Source of the DNA: Amaurobius ferox
Taxonomy: Eukaryota > Arthropoda > Arachnida > Araneae > Amaurobiidae
Direction: 5' to 3'
Assembly (NCBI GenBank): GCA_951213105.1
Contig: OX578137.1
Span: forward strand, 76,421,104-76,485,103
DNA: 64,000 bases
Of the stretch, positions 28,012 through 34,450 are shown one piece after another (position 1 is the stretch's first letter; every line of letters starts with the position of its first letter). The notes beneath the pieces are model-generated. The model had not been told where the DNA came from. It saw only the letters and a program-made list of their open reading frames with translations, and searched no databases. A program made the translations under genes and the position numbers.

Positions 28012-31000
28012 TTCATATATATATATACAAACATACACACAAATATATATACAAATTATATTTCATTACAATTAAAAGAAATATGCATGCAATAATTCAC
28101 ACTTATTGCTTTTTGAATAATCTGAAAATTCAAATACTTTGTAAGTAACAGCATAAAATAAATATAGAATGAGTACTCTGTTTCATGATGTAGGACAAAT
28201 GAGACACAGCAACCTCTTTCTTGCTTCTGAAACCAGTTGATACCTTTAATTATATGGTTACTAATGTAGTATTTGAATTTTCAGAAAAGTGCATGTATAT
28301 TAAGTAAAATATTGAACTTTTGTCTATTCAAAATATTTTTGAAATTCATGCTGGCTAAAATTCTCACAACATAATTACTCTACTGGAGACTATATAATTA
28401 GATGATTACTAACTTTACAAGTTATGGTTCTTAATACCAAGATTTTAGTTCCAAATTACTTGATACTAGGCCGTAAAAGAGATATCTTTACCAAACAGTG
28501 ATAAAAATATTGGTTGAAATATTGATGAAAACCAGTGATTAAAACCAACAAGATGATCTGCTGGCTGAAATCCTTCTAGTAAGTGCAATTATATTGAATA
28601 GAAACAAACCTTTTATTATTTGGCATTAAACTTATTTATTAGCATGAATATTATGAGCAATTTAACTTACATCTCCAATATAATCTCGAGGAACTCCTTT
28701 ATAAACATCAGAGCCTTTTGGGTGGTTGATAACAATACCTGGTGTAGGATTTCTAAAAGGCAAACCAAAATATTAAATATAACTGATATTTTTTAATATA
28801 CAAGATAAAAGAAAATAACCCTTTCATACAACTTTTTGTATCAAGACAATTTTCATAATTGAAATTTTAGTGCCTGAAAAATGAATATTTCTTATGGTTT
28901 CTAAACACTAGTTTTTCCAATTTACTTATTTTTTAATGAGTGTTTCTCTAAATTAAACTATATAACTCTTATTAAATATTGTACTATGAGAATATAATCT
29001 ACTTTTTTATTAATTAATCACACAGCAGAAACAGATGTCCAAAATTGAAAGGCTGAAATTTAAGCACACATCCCTACTCTCGTACAATAAAAACCAGTGT
29101 GATTGATATCACAGATTGATTTTTATTTCAGTCACAGAATATAATTTTTTAGCTAAACATTATTGTCAAACTTCATCTGCAGAACAAATGTTCTTCCCAT
29201 AATGCATCTTCTCCTGGGATCTACTGAACAAATGCTAAGCTATCACACTGATATGAATGTTATATTTGATCAAGTACTTAAATATTAAATAAAAAGTATT
29301 TACATATGTTTTAATTTCAAAGTGACCATAGCAGAAAATATTTTCATGATTAATCTTGATAAAATGGTGAGCAATTATCAATTTTCATTCCATATACAGG
29401 TTGAGTTTAGTGTGCAAACTTAAGAAGTTTTCAAACCTTCAGTGTCTAGATCACACACAAGAATCTCTACTTTGAATACAAAATTGGAGACTGAATTTTA
29501 AAAATTAAATTAATTAATTTATAGCTATCTGATATTTTTCTTAGATTCATTGCATTAGGTCTGCAAGTCTTTATCAAACATATTTTGCATGCAAATTGTT
29601 CCAGATGGCGGAAGCATGTAGTAAATACTATAATATATTTCATTTTTTCTGTTACAGCAATTTTGAATGCGCTGATTTAGTTGGTATAAGTTACTTTCAA
29701 TAGCATAAGTTTATTTTTTCTATAGTAGCTGTAAAATTGAAAACAATAGTTAAAGTAATTTCAAGTTTGGATAAGAGATGAAATTAATTTCCATTATTAG
29801 AGGGAAATTATACTTTAAGTTTAATGGAATGAATAATTTGATATGTGGAAACAAAAACTATATGTCAGATCTTTTACGCATTAGATTCAATATTAAATTC
29901 CAGTAATAGACCTAATATGCAAAACCACATTTCCTAAAAAGAAAAATTAAAAAATAATAATAATATTAATTATACATAGTTTTTCTGCTTTCAGCATCCT
30001 TTATTTTAAGTTGAATTTCTTGCACCAAATGTAGCATGTGACAAAAACATTACATTTTATCTAGTAATGGATGTAATATTTTCTGTTGCCTTTTAGATTT
30101 TCAGATACCATCATAATATGATTTTCACTGGTACCTAACAGGTTAAACACTCTAAAATTAACGATAATCAAGCTGATAAAAAAGAACAATTTTAAAAGTT
30201 AGATTTACATACAAATGTATTTTAGAAACTTTTCAGATATGCATAGACTGAATATTTTTATTGCTCACTTGGTGACTTCACCTCCTCCTACTTACTGTCA
30301 TTTTTTAAAGTCACTGTCATTTTCTCTTTTGTTGTAAATGCTCATGAGGCAACATTAAATGCCTTGAGCTGGAAACGTCTTCAATTCAATGCCATACTAC
30401 TCACCTATGATGCTTCACCCCCCCCCCCTACCCCATCAAATTCAGGCACTAAACTTCTTTAAGCTCTTTCTTAAAGCTCTTTTGTGTTCATGCCACAAGT
30501 GGTGATGCAGACATAATAAATAAACTATTACATTCGATAACACTTTACCACCGAAAATGATCCCTCTTACATACACCAGACTTCACTGCGACCTAAATCT
30601 CAGCTTCGACTACCCCTTCTATGATCTGGTCAACCGTTTTCACTGAAAGCTACCGATCTTACAACATTTTCACTGTGAGGTGGATTATTGCAATACTCAT
30701 GAAGCAGTATTAAATGCCTTGAGCAGGAGACTTCTTCAGCTCAATGCTGTAATGCTCATTTAAAACACTTTGGAGTTGAAACCCAGACACTGCTAAGTTA
30801 GTCCTTCATTTTGTGTTTATGCTACACTTTGGTTTCACTTTGGGAAACTTTGGTTCAGCCATTTCGGTCTGGTAAAAAAAATTAATAACATCAATGTTTG
30901 TAATACCTTCCTTAATTTATAAAAAATGCTATTAAAAATCAATTCCACAAATAGTAGTTGGTAGTCAATCAGCAATGAGTAATATTACTGAAGCTTTATA

Positions 31001-34000
31001 ATTTAGAATTTGGAAGAAAATTATTACAAAAATCTGGTGTCACCTGATGCATTCGGAGCTTTTAAATAAATGTAGAAATATGTCAGAAGAAATTAGTTTT
31101 AACAATTATATAATACTAATCTTTTAAACTGAATCAAAGGGAGACTAAATATTACTTTCTTTAATAACTATCAACAATGATCTGCTATCAATCTTTCAGA
31201 CTGAATCAAAGTGAGGCTAAATATTACTCTTTTACAATCTGTTTTAACAATTATCTGCTATCAATCTTTTTAAAACAAAGAAGATACATATTACTATTGT
31301 TAATCAGTTTCAACATTGATGTGACACCAATCAATATCATTAACTGAATTGCATTCGAAATTTTACAAATTCATTGATTAGATAGATTTGTAGATATACA
31401 AAAAATCATATTACCAAACAACAATATGTCAAAAAAGTTCTACGTACTGGCTATTTTGAGCAAGGTCGTCTTTCATGAATACAATTATTCTTTCATCAGG
31501 TATGCCATGATTATGCAAAATTTGATATGCATGACAAACATCAGCCTAAAATAATAAATATCAAGATAGAAATACTAGGCAAATCATAGAGAGTATATGA
31601 AAAGAATAGAAAATATATATATATTCTAAAAATAACTCCAAAGTGTACAAATTCTGTGTACTCCCTTAATGGAAAGAAGGCACATAAAATTATATGGATA
31701 CAATTGTTTCAAGAGCACAAAGAGCCCTCTTCATCAGGTCAGAAGCATTTGAAGGATCATATACAATTGAATCGATGAGTGGAAAGACAGTAAGAGTCCC
31801 AAAACCCCTCATTTTGAGATATTTACAAAAGTAACTTTTGTTTTCAAATATAACAAATACAGTCAACATTACAATAATGAATCTTTTTAAAATTGTTACT
31901 CTGCAAATTGTACTTTTCTTCATCACAACATGTAGTTCTAAGTATTTAGCATTATTTTTTGAAGTTATCTAAAAATGGTTGATTTTGGACTAATAATGTT
32001 TTTCCATTCGCCAACTCAATAGCTATGTCTCAATTAAAGGATTAAATACAACTTCCTAAGGAAATTCAAAAAATTTGTGCAATGTATTCTTTGTAACTAT
32101 GACTCCAAAGTGTATTTAGGATCATTCAATTCTATTTCAATAAAGGGTTGTTGCTGCACCATTTTTAATATTTTTTATATTTTGAACAAATATTTATACA
32201 TGTTCAGAGAGTTCAAAATCAATTTTAGAAAAGAAAAACTTCTTACAGTGTGGCAGAGAGGTCCTCAGATGTTGCTTTAAACATATACATTTTTGTGATT
32301 ATAAGCATTTGCGCAAAATGCTATAACTTTCCTCCTAATTGAGCAAATTAAAAATTTTAAAACCTTTTACTCAGAATAAAGTGCTGACAATATTGGTTCA
32401 AATTTGTTTCATCATTTGATATATTTTTGAAAATTTAATGGTAGTCAAAATTTACCATTGAAATTTGCATTTTCTCCTTTTCCGAGCCTGTTTTTCACTG
32501 GGAAGGGGACAATACACTCAAACCAAATTTATTTTGCAAATACTATAGTATCAGTAGATTTTATCTGGGTGGAGAAAACTGGAGTGTTTTCAACCTTTCC
32601 AAAAAATTTTCACTGGTGAAAATGGAAGTTTTAAAAAAATTTAGATTTTTCAAAAGCTATATTTCCAGTGGGGTTCACAGTAAAAATCTGAAATTTATAT
32701 TACTGTTCTATTAGGTAGCAACATCATAATAAAATTTGGTCACTTTGTTTTGCATAGTTACAAAAATATTTGAGTTCAAAGTTATCTGCTGTTTTTTTTT
32801 TTTTTTTAAGAACAATTATAACCTGTTTTATAACTAATGAAGCGTGAATATATTTTCTTTTTATTTGACCAAATGAAAATGTTAAAGACCAAGAAAATAT
32901 ATGAAAAAACATACTACACAATTCATAACTGCTAAAGCAGTTGAGTTCATAGAATGTCTCAACTTGTACAATCTTGTTTAGTGTAAGAGTGCACAAGTTG
33001 AAACAAGATATAACCTGTTTGATCCAGGAAAAACTTGCTGTCATAGGCAAGTGTGAGTTCTGCATTTTCATTGTGTGTGAGTTAGTTGGTTTTTGATTAG
33101 TATAGTGTGCATGTGTGATAAAGTGAAGGTAAAGATGATGTGTTCTGTTGGAGCTAAAGTTAATGAGGTTTGTCATAAAACTACTTATGGGCCAATTTCA
33201 CTAACACTATTAACATTAATTAAAGTTCTTATTTTTTTTTATGACTGTTTCGAAATTTCATTCAAAAAAAAAAATTGGGGGTGGGGGGATCTTCCAAACA
33301 TTTGATTGTATTTAAAATGAACAAGCTTCCAGTATTGACCAAAAGTAAATTTTGTATAAAATTTCCTTCAAAACGCTCCATTCATTCGTGAGATATCATC
33401 TCCACAGACTCGCACACATTACCTCAAAATGATCAATTCAAGTTCAGGGATGCTTGAAATATGATCTTCCATCAAAAACTCGAATTCAAATTTCAATCCC
33501 ATTACAATACTTTTTCTATGTACATTATACTGTGTATATAGGGAAAGTACAAAAAAATCAGCTAATCATGCAGCTGGTGCCAGAATACGTGCACATTAAG
33601 CAAAGCTATAAAAATATGAAATTTTCTAACCATCTGCAAGGATAGTGACACAATCAACATATATCCATTTCTAAAACACTGTTTGGGAATGTGCTGTCAT
33701 TTAAATAAAAACTCACCTACAGTAGAGAGGAATCCCTATTGTGTTGAGTTTCAGAAAGCTTATGATTTCCTCAAGTTGAGCGAAGAATAAAAAATAGCTA
33801 AATACTAACTCCACAAATTTTTATGAAAGTCAAAATGCCGAGAAAAGCAAATTTAACATTTTCATTTGTGAGAGAGACAAGTATCAAGTTAAAAATCAAA
33901 TAGATCACTCTTGGCATTAATGCAAGTGTTTATAAACATCTAATTTTAGAAGCAACCCTCACTTTCTTAGTTTTACACGCTTCTCTAACTTTCATGCAAG

Positions 34001-34450
34001 TTCAATTTTTACCTTCTTGCAAGTTTAATTTCAGCTTGTACCCACTAATATACTGCAAATTTTTTTAACCTTCTTTGCCTGCACCTATGTAGTCCGTTCA
34101 AAGGATAGGTATGTTAACTTCTGTTAAGAAGTTTGTTTCTGACAGTACAGTTTAAAATTTTGATGTTTCAATTGACAAAAACATACGATTTGCAATAAGA
34201 ATAAAGAAATTCACTTTTTAAGTGTATTATACGCAGTTTACTTAATAAAATTACAATTAATACATTTTTTTTCATTAAGTAAATTTAAACTTACTTGATG
34301 CCGATAATTAAACCATTGATCTGAGCCAGCTACTAGCACAGCCCACAGCTTTCCTTCTGCATCTTCTTTTAATACATTCTGAAAGCTAGCTAGAGATTCA
34401 CTAACAAGTACAAGAAGTAGAGAAAGTGAAAACTTATGTAACAGTCCCAT
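645..34450 (-). CDS. LGMN: Legumain (asparaginyl endopeptidase) gene, 10 exons in window, 3' end beyond the left edge
   Basis: This is a C13-family cysteine protease that cleaves after Asn in acidic compartments or secreted digestive fluid. Coding exons on the minus strand are 34450-34295, 31545-31448, 28752-28671, 27137-27052, 16194-16122, 11123-11058, 6091-6022, 3718-3600, 2366-2277 and 719-645. All have GT donors and AG acceptors, and the joined length is 915 nt, or 305 codons with no stop. Residues 1-21 form a signal peptide. The N-terminal caspase-like domain carries a DHG box with catalytic His at about residue 154 (exon 5) and EACESGSM with catalytic Cys at about residue 195 (exon 7). 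An RGD tripeptide lies in exon 4, as in human legumain. The C-terminal prodomain is only begun in exon 10; the rest lies left of base 645. Introns are up to 10.9 kb and full of transposons. Family assignment is secure. Which legumain paralogue this is cannot be told from the window. Confidence 0.95.
1201..1439 (+). mobile_element. tRNA-derived SINE with 11-bp target duplication
   Basis: This is a 239-bp element flanked by the direct repeat AAAATTGAAAA (1190-1200 and 1440-1450). The head has an A-box-like GTGGTCGAGCGGTTAGG near 1210 and a B-box-like GAGTTTGAATTCC near 1267, spaced as in a long-variable-arm tRNA. The 3' end is AACAACAACA. It lies in legumain intron 9, antisense to the gene. Its head sequence differs from the SINE family at 38745-39035 and 46830-48245, so it is a second SINE lineage. 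Confidence 0.85.
2277..2366 (-). CDS. LGMN: LGMN exon 9
   Basis: This exon has 30 codons beginning [20 protein letters not shown] and ending HVQEYGDM. It corresponds to the human segment after the NWMEDSD box. The acceptor is TTTTAG at 2372-2367 and the donor is GTAAAT at 2276-2271. It is phase 0 at both ends. Confidence 0.92.
2461..3582. mobile_element. Non-autonomous DNA transposon with CATACCTGCCAAC inverted termini
   Basis: The ends are CATACCTGCCAAC (2461-2473) and its exact inverse GTTGGCAGGTATG (3570-3582). Both are flanked by AAATAT (2455-2460 and 3583-3588), a likely 6-bp target duplication. Next to the right terminus are short repeats of a TGCGTAAAA type. There is no convincing transposase. 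The centre holds a diverged tandem duplication (2855-3178). It sits in legumain intron 8 with its right end only 16 bp from the exon 8 donor. The superfamily is not assigned. Confidence 0.75.
2855..3178. repeat. Diverged tandem duplication, period about 169 bp, inside the DNA transposon
   Basis: Two consecutive units, 2855-3023 and 3024-3178, both begin with AAATTAACC and share GATGGAAAAAGATAC, the TGTACTCTCG box and a GCAATCGCA-like end. They differ by roughly a fifth of positions by eye. A third unit start (AAATTAATGAAC at 3179) may be a decayed further copy. Confidence 0.75.
3600..3718 (-). CDS. LGMN: LGMN exon 8
   Basis: This 119-nt exon encodes [20 protein letters not shown] and then [20 protein letters not shown]. 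It is among the best conserved parts of legumain (human [20 protein letters not shown]). Its first codon is split with exon 7 (G|TT). The donor is AAG|GTACGG. A DNA transposon ends 16 bp beyond the donor, and a 64-bp insertion lies about 67 bp upstream of the acceptor. Confidence 0.97.
3786..3849 (+). mobile_element. 64-bp micro-insertion with 14-bp target duplication
   Basis: The direct repeat CACAAAATGGAATG (3772-3785 and 3850-3863) flanks a GC-rich 64-bp insert. The insert contains AGTCCTCTGGACGAGCCGG and ends GGACGGCCTGGGGATTT. It aligns along nearly its full length with the insert at 38671-38728 and shares the GGACGGYCTGGG tail with the SINE at 38745-39035. It can fold into nested GTCC/GGAC stems. 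It probably moves by LINE-mediated retroposition, judging from the target duplication and shared tail. Confidence 0.75.
4675..4716. repeat. 21-bp tandem repeat, 2 copies
   Basis: The unit is ACCCCAAGTATATGTTATAAC at 4675-4695 and 4696-4716, identical in both copies. It is a recent local duplication in legumain intron 7. Confidence 0.9.
5285..5550 (-). repeat. Interspersed repeat with hairpin head and GTCTGT microsatellite (copy 1)
   Basis: Read on the minus strand it opens with TACTTTCCCTGCAATACATG followed by an inverse TATAGGGAAAGTA. Next come a CGAGTTTTCAACGG box, a GTCTGTGTGTGTGTCTGTC stretch and ACTAATGGACCGAATTT. The same order of modules occurs at 33345-33560 (minus) and 58620-58890 (plus). 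There is no coding potential, and the class of element is not known to me. Confidence 0.65.
6022..6091 (-). CDS. LGMN: LGMN exon 7 (catalytic Cys)
   Basis: This 70-nt exon reads [20 protein letters not shown] and then NIN. The EACESGSM box holds the catalytic cysteine. The acceptor is TTTTGTTTAG (minus strand) and the donor is AATG|GTAAAT. It ends in phase 1 and joins exon 8 to give [11 protein letters not shown]. Confidence 0.97.
6190..7110 (-). mobile_element. pogo/Tigger-like element, internally deleted
   Basis: The 27-bp terminal inverted repeats start CAGTGGAGCACTGTTTATAC (6190-6216, inverse at 7084-7110) and differ at two positions. Both ends are followed by TA, the expected target duplication. 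At 921 bp the element is too short for a full transposase and keeps only a C-terminal coding remnant. It lies in legumain intron 6, in the same orientation as the gene. Confidence 0.85.
6509..6844 (-). pseudogene. C-terminal remnant of a Tigger/jerky-type transposase
   Basis: This 111-codon open stretch contains an acidic run ([12 protein letters not shown]), then [16 protein letters not shown] and a tail after a poly-Phe tract caused by an A-run. Acidic linkers followed by an xxALxxxxxLRxYF helix are typical of the C-terminal end of Tigger/jerky transposases. The HTH and DDE domains are missing, so it cannot work alone. Assignment rests on weak motif resemblance plus its position inside pogo-like termini. 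Confidence 0.55.
7912..8078. repeat. (TA)n microsatellites with a palindromic collar
   Basis: Two long TA runs (about 7926-7960 and 7998-8078) are separated by a short AT-rich spacer. The first run is bracketed by TTTTAACTTAAATATA on the left and its inverse TATATTTAAGTTAAAA on the right. The block is therefore a perfect palindrome that could extrude as a cruciform. It lies in legumain intron 6. Confidence 0.85.
8588..9142 (+). mobile_element. Candidate solo LTR with 12-bp inverted termini
   Basis: The 555-bp segment begins TGTAATGCCAGA and ends with the exact inverse TCTGGCATTACA, so it has canonical TG...CA ends. It is much more GC-rich than its surroundings between 8640 and 8960. A TATA-like GGGATATAAGTGGG lies at about 8845, in the place expected for an LTR promoter. 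No second LTR or internal domain is nearby. A clean target duplication is not visible, which lowers confidence. Confidence 0.5.
9143..9971. other. Intron sequence without recognised feature
   Basis: This is AT-rich sequence of legumain intron 6. I see no ORF of interest, no inverted termini and no exon that would fit legumain. Confidence 0.6.
9972..10481. mobile_element. pogo-like MITE with degraded termini
   Basis: The left end is CAGTAGACTCTCGCTAAGAC preceded by TA. The right end, about 10461-10481, is an imperfect inverse ending in AGAGTCCACTA. Similar CAGT.GACTCTCG termini are common in Tigger-type elements. There is a short unreadable coding relic near 10100-10200. The right TA is absent or mutated. 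Confidence 0.65.
11058..11123 (-). CDS. LGMN: LGMN exon 6
   Basis: This exon has 22 codons, [20 protein letters not shown] then GK, equivalent to human [21 protein letters not shown]. The acceptor is TATTTAG and the donor is AAG|GTATGT. It is phase 0 at both ends. Confidence 0.95.
12527..13603 (-). mobile_element. Penelope-like retroelement fragment between 69-bp inverted repeats
   Basis: The outer repeats 12527-12595 and 13535-13603 are inverse copies of each other over 69 bp with about three differences. They bracket one minus-strand reverse transcriptase ORF and about 310 bp of 3' noncoding sequence. Penelope-like elements often carry repeated or inverted terminal copies from partial dimer insertion, which fits. 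The start of the repeat (AGCAAATAAAATTATTA) also occurs once more just outside, at 12457-12473. It lies in legumain intron 5, in the same orientation as the gene. Confidence 0.6.
12910..13533 (-). pseudogene. Reverse transcriptase fragment, Penelope-like
   Basis: This 207-codon ORF has the RT palm motif [20 protein letters not shown] and the catalytic box RFVDDILV. A hydrophobic [20 protein letters not shown] stretch follows, as in Penelope-like RTs where the FLDVxVxR region comes after the palm. It starts directly after the right inverted repeat and lacks the RT fingers, and no GIY-YIG endonuclease is seen, so it is truncated. The ORF is open and the catalytic aspartates are kept. Placement among Penelope-like clades (for example Naiad) is inference. 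Confidence 0.6.
14061..14119. repeat. (TA)n microsatellite, left of mariner
   Basis: This is an uninterrupted AT dinucleotide run that ends at the mariner left terminus. A matching run begins after the right terminus at about 15450, so the transposon split one TA tract. Confidence 0.9.
14124..15437 (+). mobile_element. mariner transposon inserted in a TA microsatellite
   Basis: The element is 1314 bp, a usual mariner length. The left terminus begins CAAGGTAGGATCAAAAAGTT (14124-14152) and the right terminus at 15409-15437 is its inverse with few differences. TA precedes the left end; the right flank is TG, either a mutated or a slipped duplication. The outer TA tracts are split evenly by the element. 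It lies in legumain intron 5 antisense to the gene. Confidence 0.92.
14314..15372 (+). pseudogene. mariner transposase, broken by two in-frame stops
   Basis: One reading frame of about 352 codons runs from ATG 14314 to TAA 15370, interrupted by TGA at 14539 and TAA at 15067. The N-terminal part has the paired HTH region. The catalytic domain shows ITCDEKW (first Asp, codon 14788). At the second site HENA replaces the usual HDNA (Glu codon 15073). The third site is [14 protein letters not shown] (Asp codon 15172). Spacing between the second and third sites is 32 residues rather than 34. The enzyme is therefore dead by several independent changes. Family assignment is secure. Confidence 0.9.
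15448..15507. repeat. (TA)n microsatellite, right of mariner
   Basis: This is a TATG/TA dinucleotide run directly after the mariner right end and is the other half of the tract at 14061-14119. Confidence 0.9.
16122..16194 (-). CDS. LGMN: LGMN exon 5 (catalytic His)
   Basis: This 73-nt exon reads (S)[21 protein letters not shown] then PTS. DHG contains the catalytic histidine. The first base completes an AGT codon begun in exon 4. The acceptor is CTTTAAAG|T and the donor is TCA|GTGAGT. The upstream polypyrimidine tract is weak. Confidence 0.95.
16195..17066. other. Intron 4 sequence left of the gypsy insertion
   Basis: This is AT-rich sequence in legumain intron 4 with nothing recognised. 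It ends with CAAG at 17063-17066, the left target duplication of the gypsy element. Confidence 0.6.
17067..18642 (+). repeat. 5' LTR of the gypsy element
   Basis: This 1576-bp LTR has ends TGTTG...CAACA. A GC-rich part with short CpG-containing words (17440-17990) contains GTATAAATACGCGCGC, a strong TATA-box candidate at about 17647. It contains a tandem TCTAAAATTCTAATG duplication near 18450 that the 3' LTR lacks, and a C14 run near 18145. The 68-codon ORF in it is repeated in the other LTR and is not considered a gene. Confidence 0.95.
18643..18732 (+). other. Primer-binding-site region and gag leader
   Basis: Right after the LTR comes GTAGTTT and then TGGTGCCGTGTACCAG from 18650. TGG is the usual first triplet of a primer binding site, complementary to tRNA CCA. 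The primer tRNA is not identified. Gag starts 83 bp further on. Confidence 0.5.
18733..20175 (+). CDS. gag: gypsy Gag polyprotein
   Basis: This 480-residue capsid and nucleocapsid protein packages the element RNA in virus-like particles. The middle third (roughly residues 135-275) resembles the retrotransposon gag capsid domain, including [13 protein letters not shown] charged helix with coiled-coil character ([20 protein letters not shown], about 327-346) follows. One CCHC zinc knuckle [14 protein letters not shown] begins at residue 375. The C-terminal 90 residues are rich in Gln, Pro and Phe. ATG at 18733 is the first long in-frame start after the primer site. The stop TAA (20173) directly follows the heptamer TTTAAAC, the presumed frameshift site into pol. 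The frame is intact. Confidence 0.92.
   Translation: MDDVRESNCMYISVFGSDETGDGSKDKPFETLLYAMFFVGKEPFPSFLTNSNDGKDWDLIPRSQVASTKKTWLSLLERNLPSKINIEATSDNVNSVCNKNIDSNVNSKQYDLNEQGLKIDSSKCNVMSNFKTVSSIGDFLDSIPVFSGEESGLPLEDFIDRIKMLADHENWSESDKVLVLKLKLSGIAARFIRDNPKLKEEKSFSQILKALRDRFSSIECLHSNLKAFLQSYQRPNESVRQFAARVEASSYKTVSPGLLNDRVANQQRLDVLCSIFIEGLKPHFKRLILPQNHKSFDSAKRHAVAEEEVWSKQHGDDPQYVMSLGESENKQLHDELKRNKMEVENLTKRLAELQTQINTKPQLPQTRVTKDSRRCFSCGLLGHISVDCRKFPQSHRFNRNSRSLPTRMYQQPFSFPQPTQNYPYGFPQQMQEFQQPTQFFYHQPNQNFQPDINETKPKMSYNTFYTPRGDKNDNDKQNLN
20166..20208 (+). promoter_or_regulatory. -1 programmed frameshift signal (TTTAAAC plus hairpin)
   Basis: TTTAAAC at 20166-20172 is positioned T TTA AAC in the gag frame, directly before the gag stop TAA. 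A -1 slip gives CTA AGT AAG and continues without a stop into the pol ORF, which is in the -1 frame. Downstream, GTAAG (20176-20180) can pair with CTTAC (20204-20208), enclosing a hairpin GGAGT-TTTC-ACTCC (20188-20201). UUUAAAC is a canonical strong slippery heptamer in other systems. Use of the site here is inferred. Confidence 0.8.
20226..23885 (+). pseudogene. pol: gypsy Pol polyprotein (PR-RT-RH-IN), interrupted by one stop
   Basis: One frame runs from the frameshift site to 23885 except for TAA at 22164-22166. Aspartic protease: ILIDSGAS, Asp at 20328. Reverse transcriptase: YIDDIVIAS at 21681. RNase [13 protein letters not shown] just before the stop and PIAYASKKL after it, so the break lies inside RNase H. 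Integrase: an HHCC zinc region ending CPDCLQKR, then MDCIGP (Asp 22953), ITDKGSNF (Asp 23130) and ERLNSK (Glu 23238), a DD35E spacing. The C-terminal KGPFKV is a GPF/Y-type module; no chromodomain is seen. Expression is expected only as Gag-Pol by the frameshift. A single stop in an otherwise intact young copy could be a real mutation or a sequencing error. Confidence 0.93.
23886..24888 (+). other. gypsy 3' untranslated region without env
   Basis: About 1 kb lies between the pol stop and the polypurine tract. It contains only short ORFs (the longest is about 87 codons, hydrophobic and AT-driven) with no envelope features such as a fusion or glycosylated domain. I regard it as noncoding. Confidence 0.7.
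24889..24916 (+). other. Polypurine tract before the 3' LTR
   Basis: A purine-rich run including GGGGGGATAGGTGGAAGGAA ends directly at the 3' LTR start at 24917. This is the position and composition needed to prime plus-strand DNA synthesis. Confidence 0.8.
24917..26486 (+). repeat. 3' LTR of the gypsy element
   Basis: This 1570-bp LTR is nearly identical to 17067-18642. Differences noticed: a 9-bp TTTCCCATT insertion near 25205, loss of one TCTAAAATTCTAATG unit near 26310, a C-run length change, and single-base changes such as GTTGCGG for GTTACGG and CTCACCC for CTCGCCC. It is followed by the CAAG target duplication. Confidence 0.95.
27052..27137 (-). CDS. LGMN: LGMN exon 4
   Basis: This 86-nt exon reads [20 protein letters not shown] then AGSGKVLK and a split codon. 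It matches human [20 protein letters not shown]. It holds the RGD tripeptide. The acceptor is ATCTCTAG and the donor is AAAAG|GTAACA. Confidence 0.96.
27235..27934. mobile_element. Foldback element with about 220-bp inverted arms
   Basis: The left end CAGGGTGTCCAGTGCTATCA mirrors the right end, and the two arms (about 27235-27455 and 27716-27934) are inverse copies with scattered differences. TA flanks both ends. The loop of about 260 bp carries a direct duplication of a CCAACCAATCAGG...TGACCATTTCTC unit (about 27560-27598 and 27600-27640). There is no ORF. It belongs to the same family as 15-394. It lies in legumain intron 3, about 100 bp upstream of exon 4. Confidence 0.88.
27938..28030. 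repeat. (TA)n microsatellite cluster
   Basis: Three TA runs are separated by short spacers directly next to the foldback element, which again suggests TA-directed insertion into a TA tract. Confidence 0.85.
28671..28752 (-). CDS. LGMN: LGMN exon 3
   Basis: This 82-nt exon reads [20 protein letters not shown] then PRDYIGD, matching human [20 protein letters not shown]. Its first base completes a Gln codon begun in exon 2. The acceptor is CCTTTTAG and the donor is GAT|GTAAGT. Confidence 0.96.
28753..30334. other. Intron 2 sequence without recognised feature
   Basis: This is AT-rich legumain intron sequence. I found no coding homology, inverted termini or tandem array in it. Confidence 0.55.
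30335..30765. repeat. Direct repeat pair about 355 bp apart
   Basis: About 70 bp around 30335-30402 recurs diverged around 30689-30760. Both contain CTCATGA.GCA, the block ATTAAATGCCTTGAGC, then CTTC, TTCA and CAATGC. A C10 run lies between them near 30419. This may be a partly duplicated older repeat. Confidence 0.6.
31055..31325. repeat. Diverged tandem repeat, about 80-bp period, three units
   Basis: Successive units share TGCTATCAATCTTT, CTGAATCAAAG and CTAAATATTACT. The first two are clear and the third is degraded. The array is in legumain intron 2, about 120 bp from exon 2. Confidence 0.65.
31448..31545 (-). CDS. LGMN: LGMN exon 2
   Basis: This 98-nt exon reads [20 protein letters not shown] then [12 protein letters not shown] and a split Gln codon. 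It matches human [20 protein letters not shown]. The acceptor is TTTTAG and the donor is CA|GTACGT. Confidence 0.96.
31546..33340. other. Intron 1 sequence, no gene recognised
   Basis: This is AT-rich sequence of legumain intron 1. Short ORFs (for example 31690-31926 minus and 32724-33176 minus) show no domain signature and look like chance. A T14 run lies near 32793. Confidence 0.5.
33345..33560 (-). repeat. Interspersed repeat with hairpin head (copy 2)
   Basis: Read on the minus strand: TACTTTCCCTATATACACAG, then AAAGTATTGTAATGGG, CGAGTTTTTGATGG, CAAGCATCCCTGA, GAGTCTGTGGAGATGATA and an ACGAATGAATGG box. The module order matches 58620-58890 closely and 5285-5550 more distantly. Confidence 0.7.
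34295..34450 (-). CDS. LGMN: LGMN exon 1 (start codon and signal peptide)
   Basis: These 52 codons start [20 protein letters not shown], a typical signal peptide with a hydrophobic core, followed by the mature start region and [19 protein letters not shown]. The latter is the conserved first strand of legumain (human KHWVVIVAGSNGWYNYRHQ). The donor is CAA|GTAAGT. ATG at 34450 is the only in-frame start giving a signal peptide. Residues run straight into exon 2 as RHQADVCHAY. Confidence 0.96.
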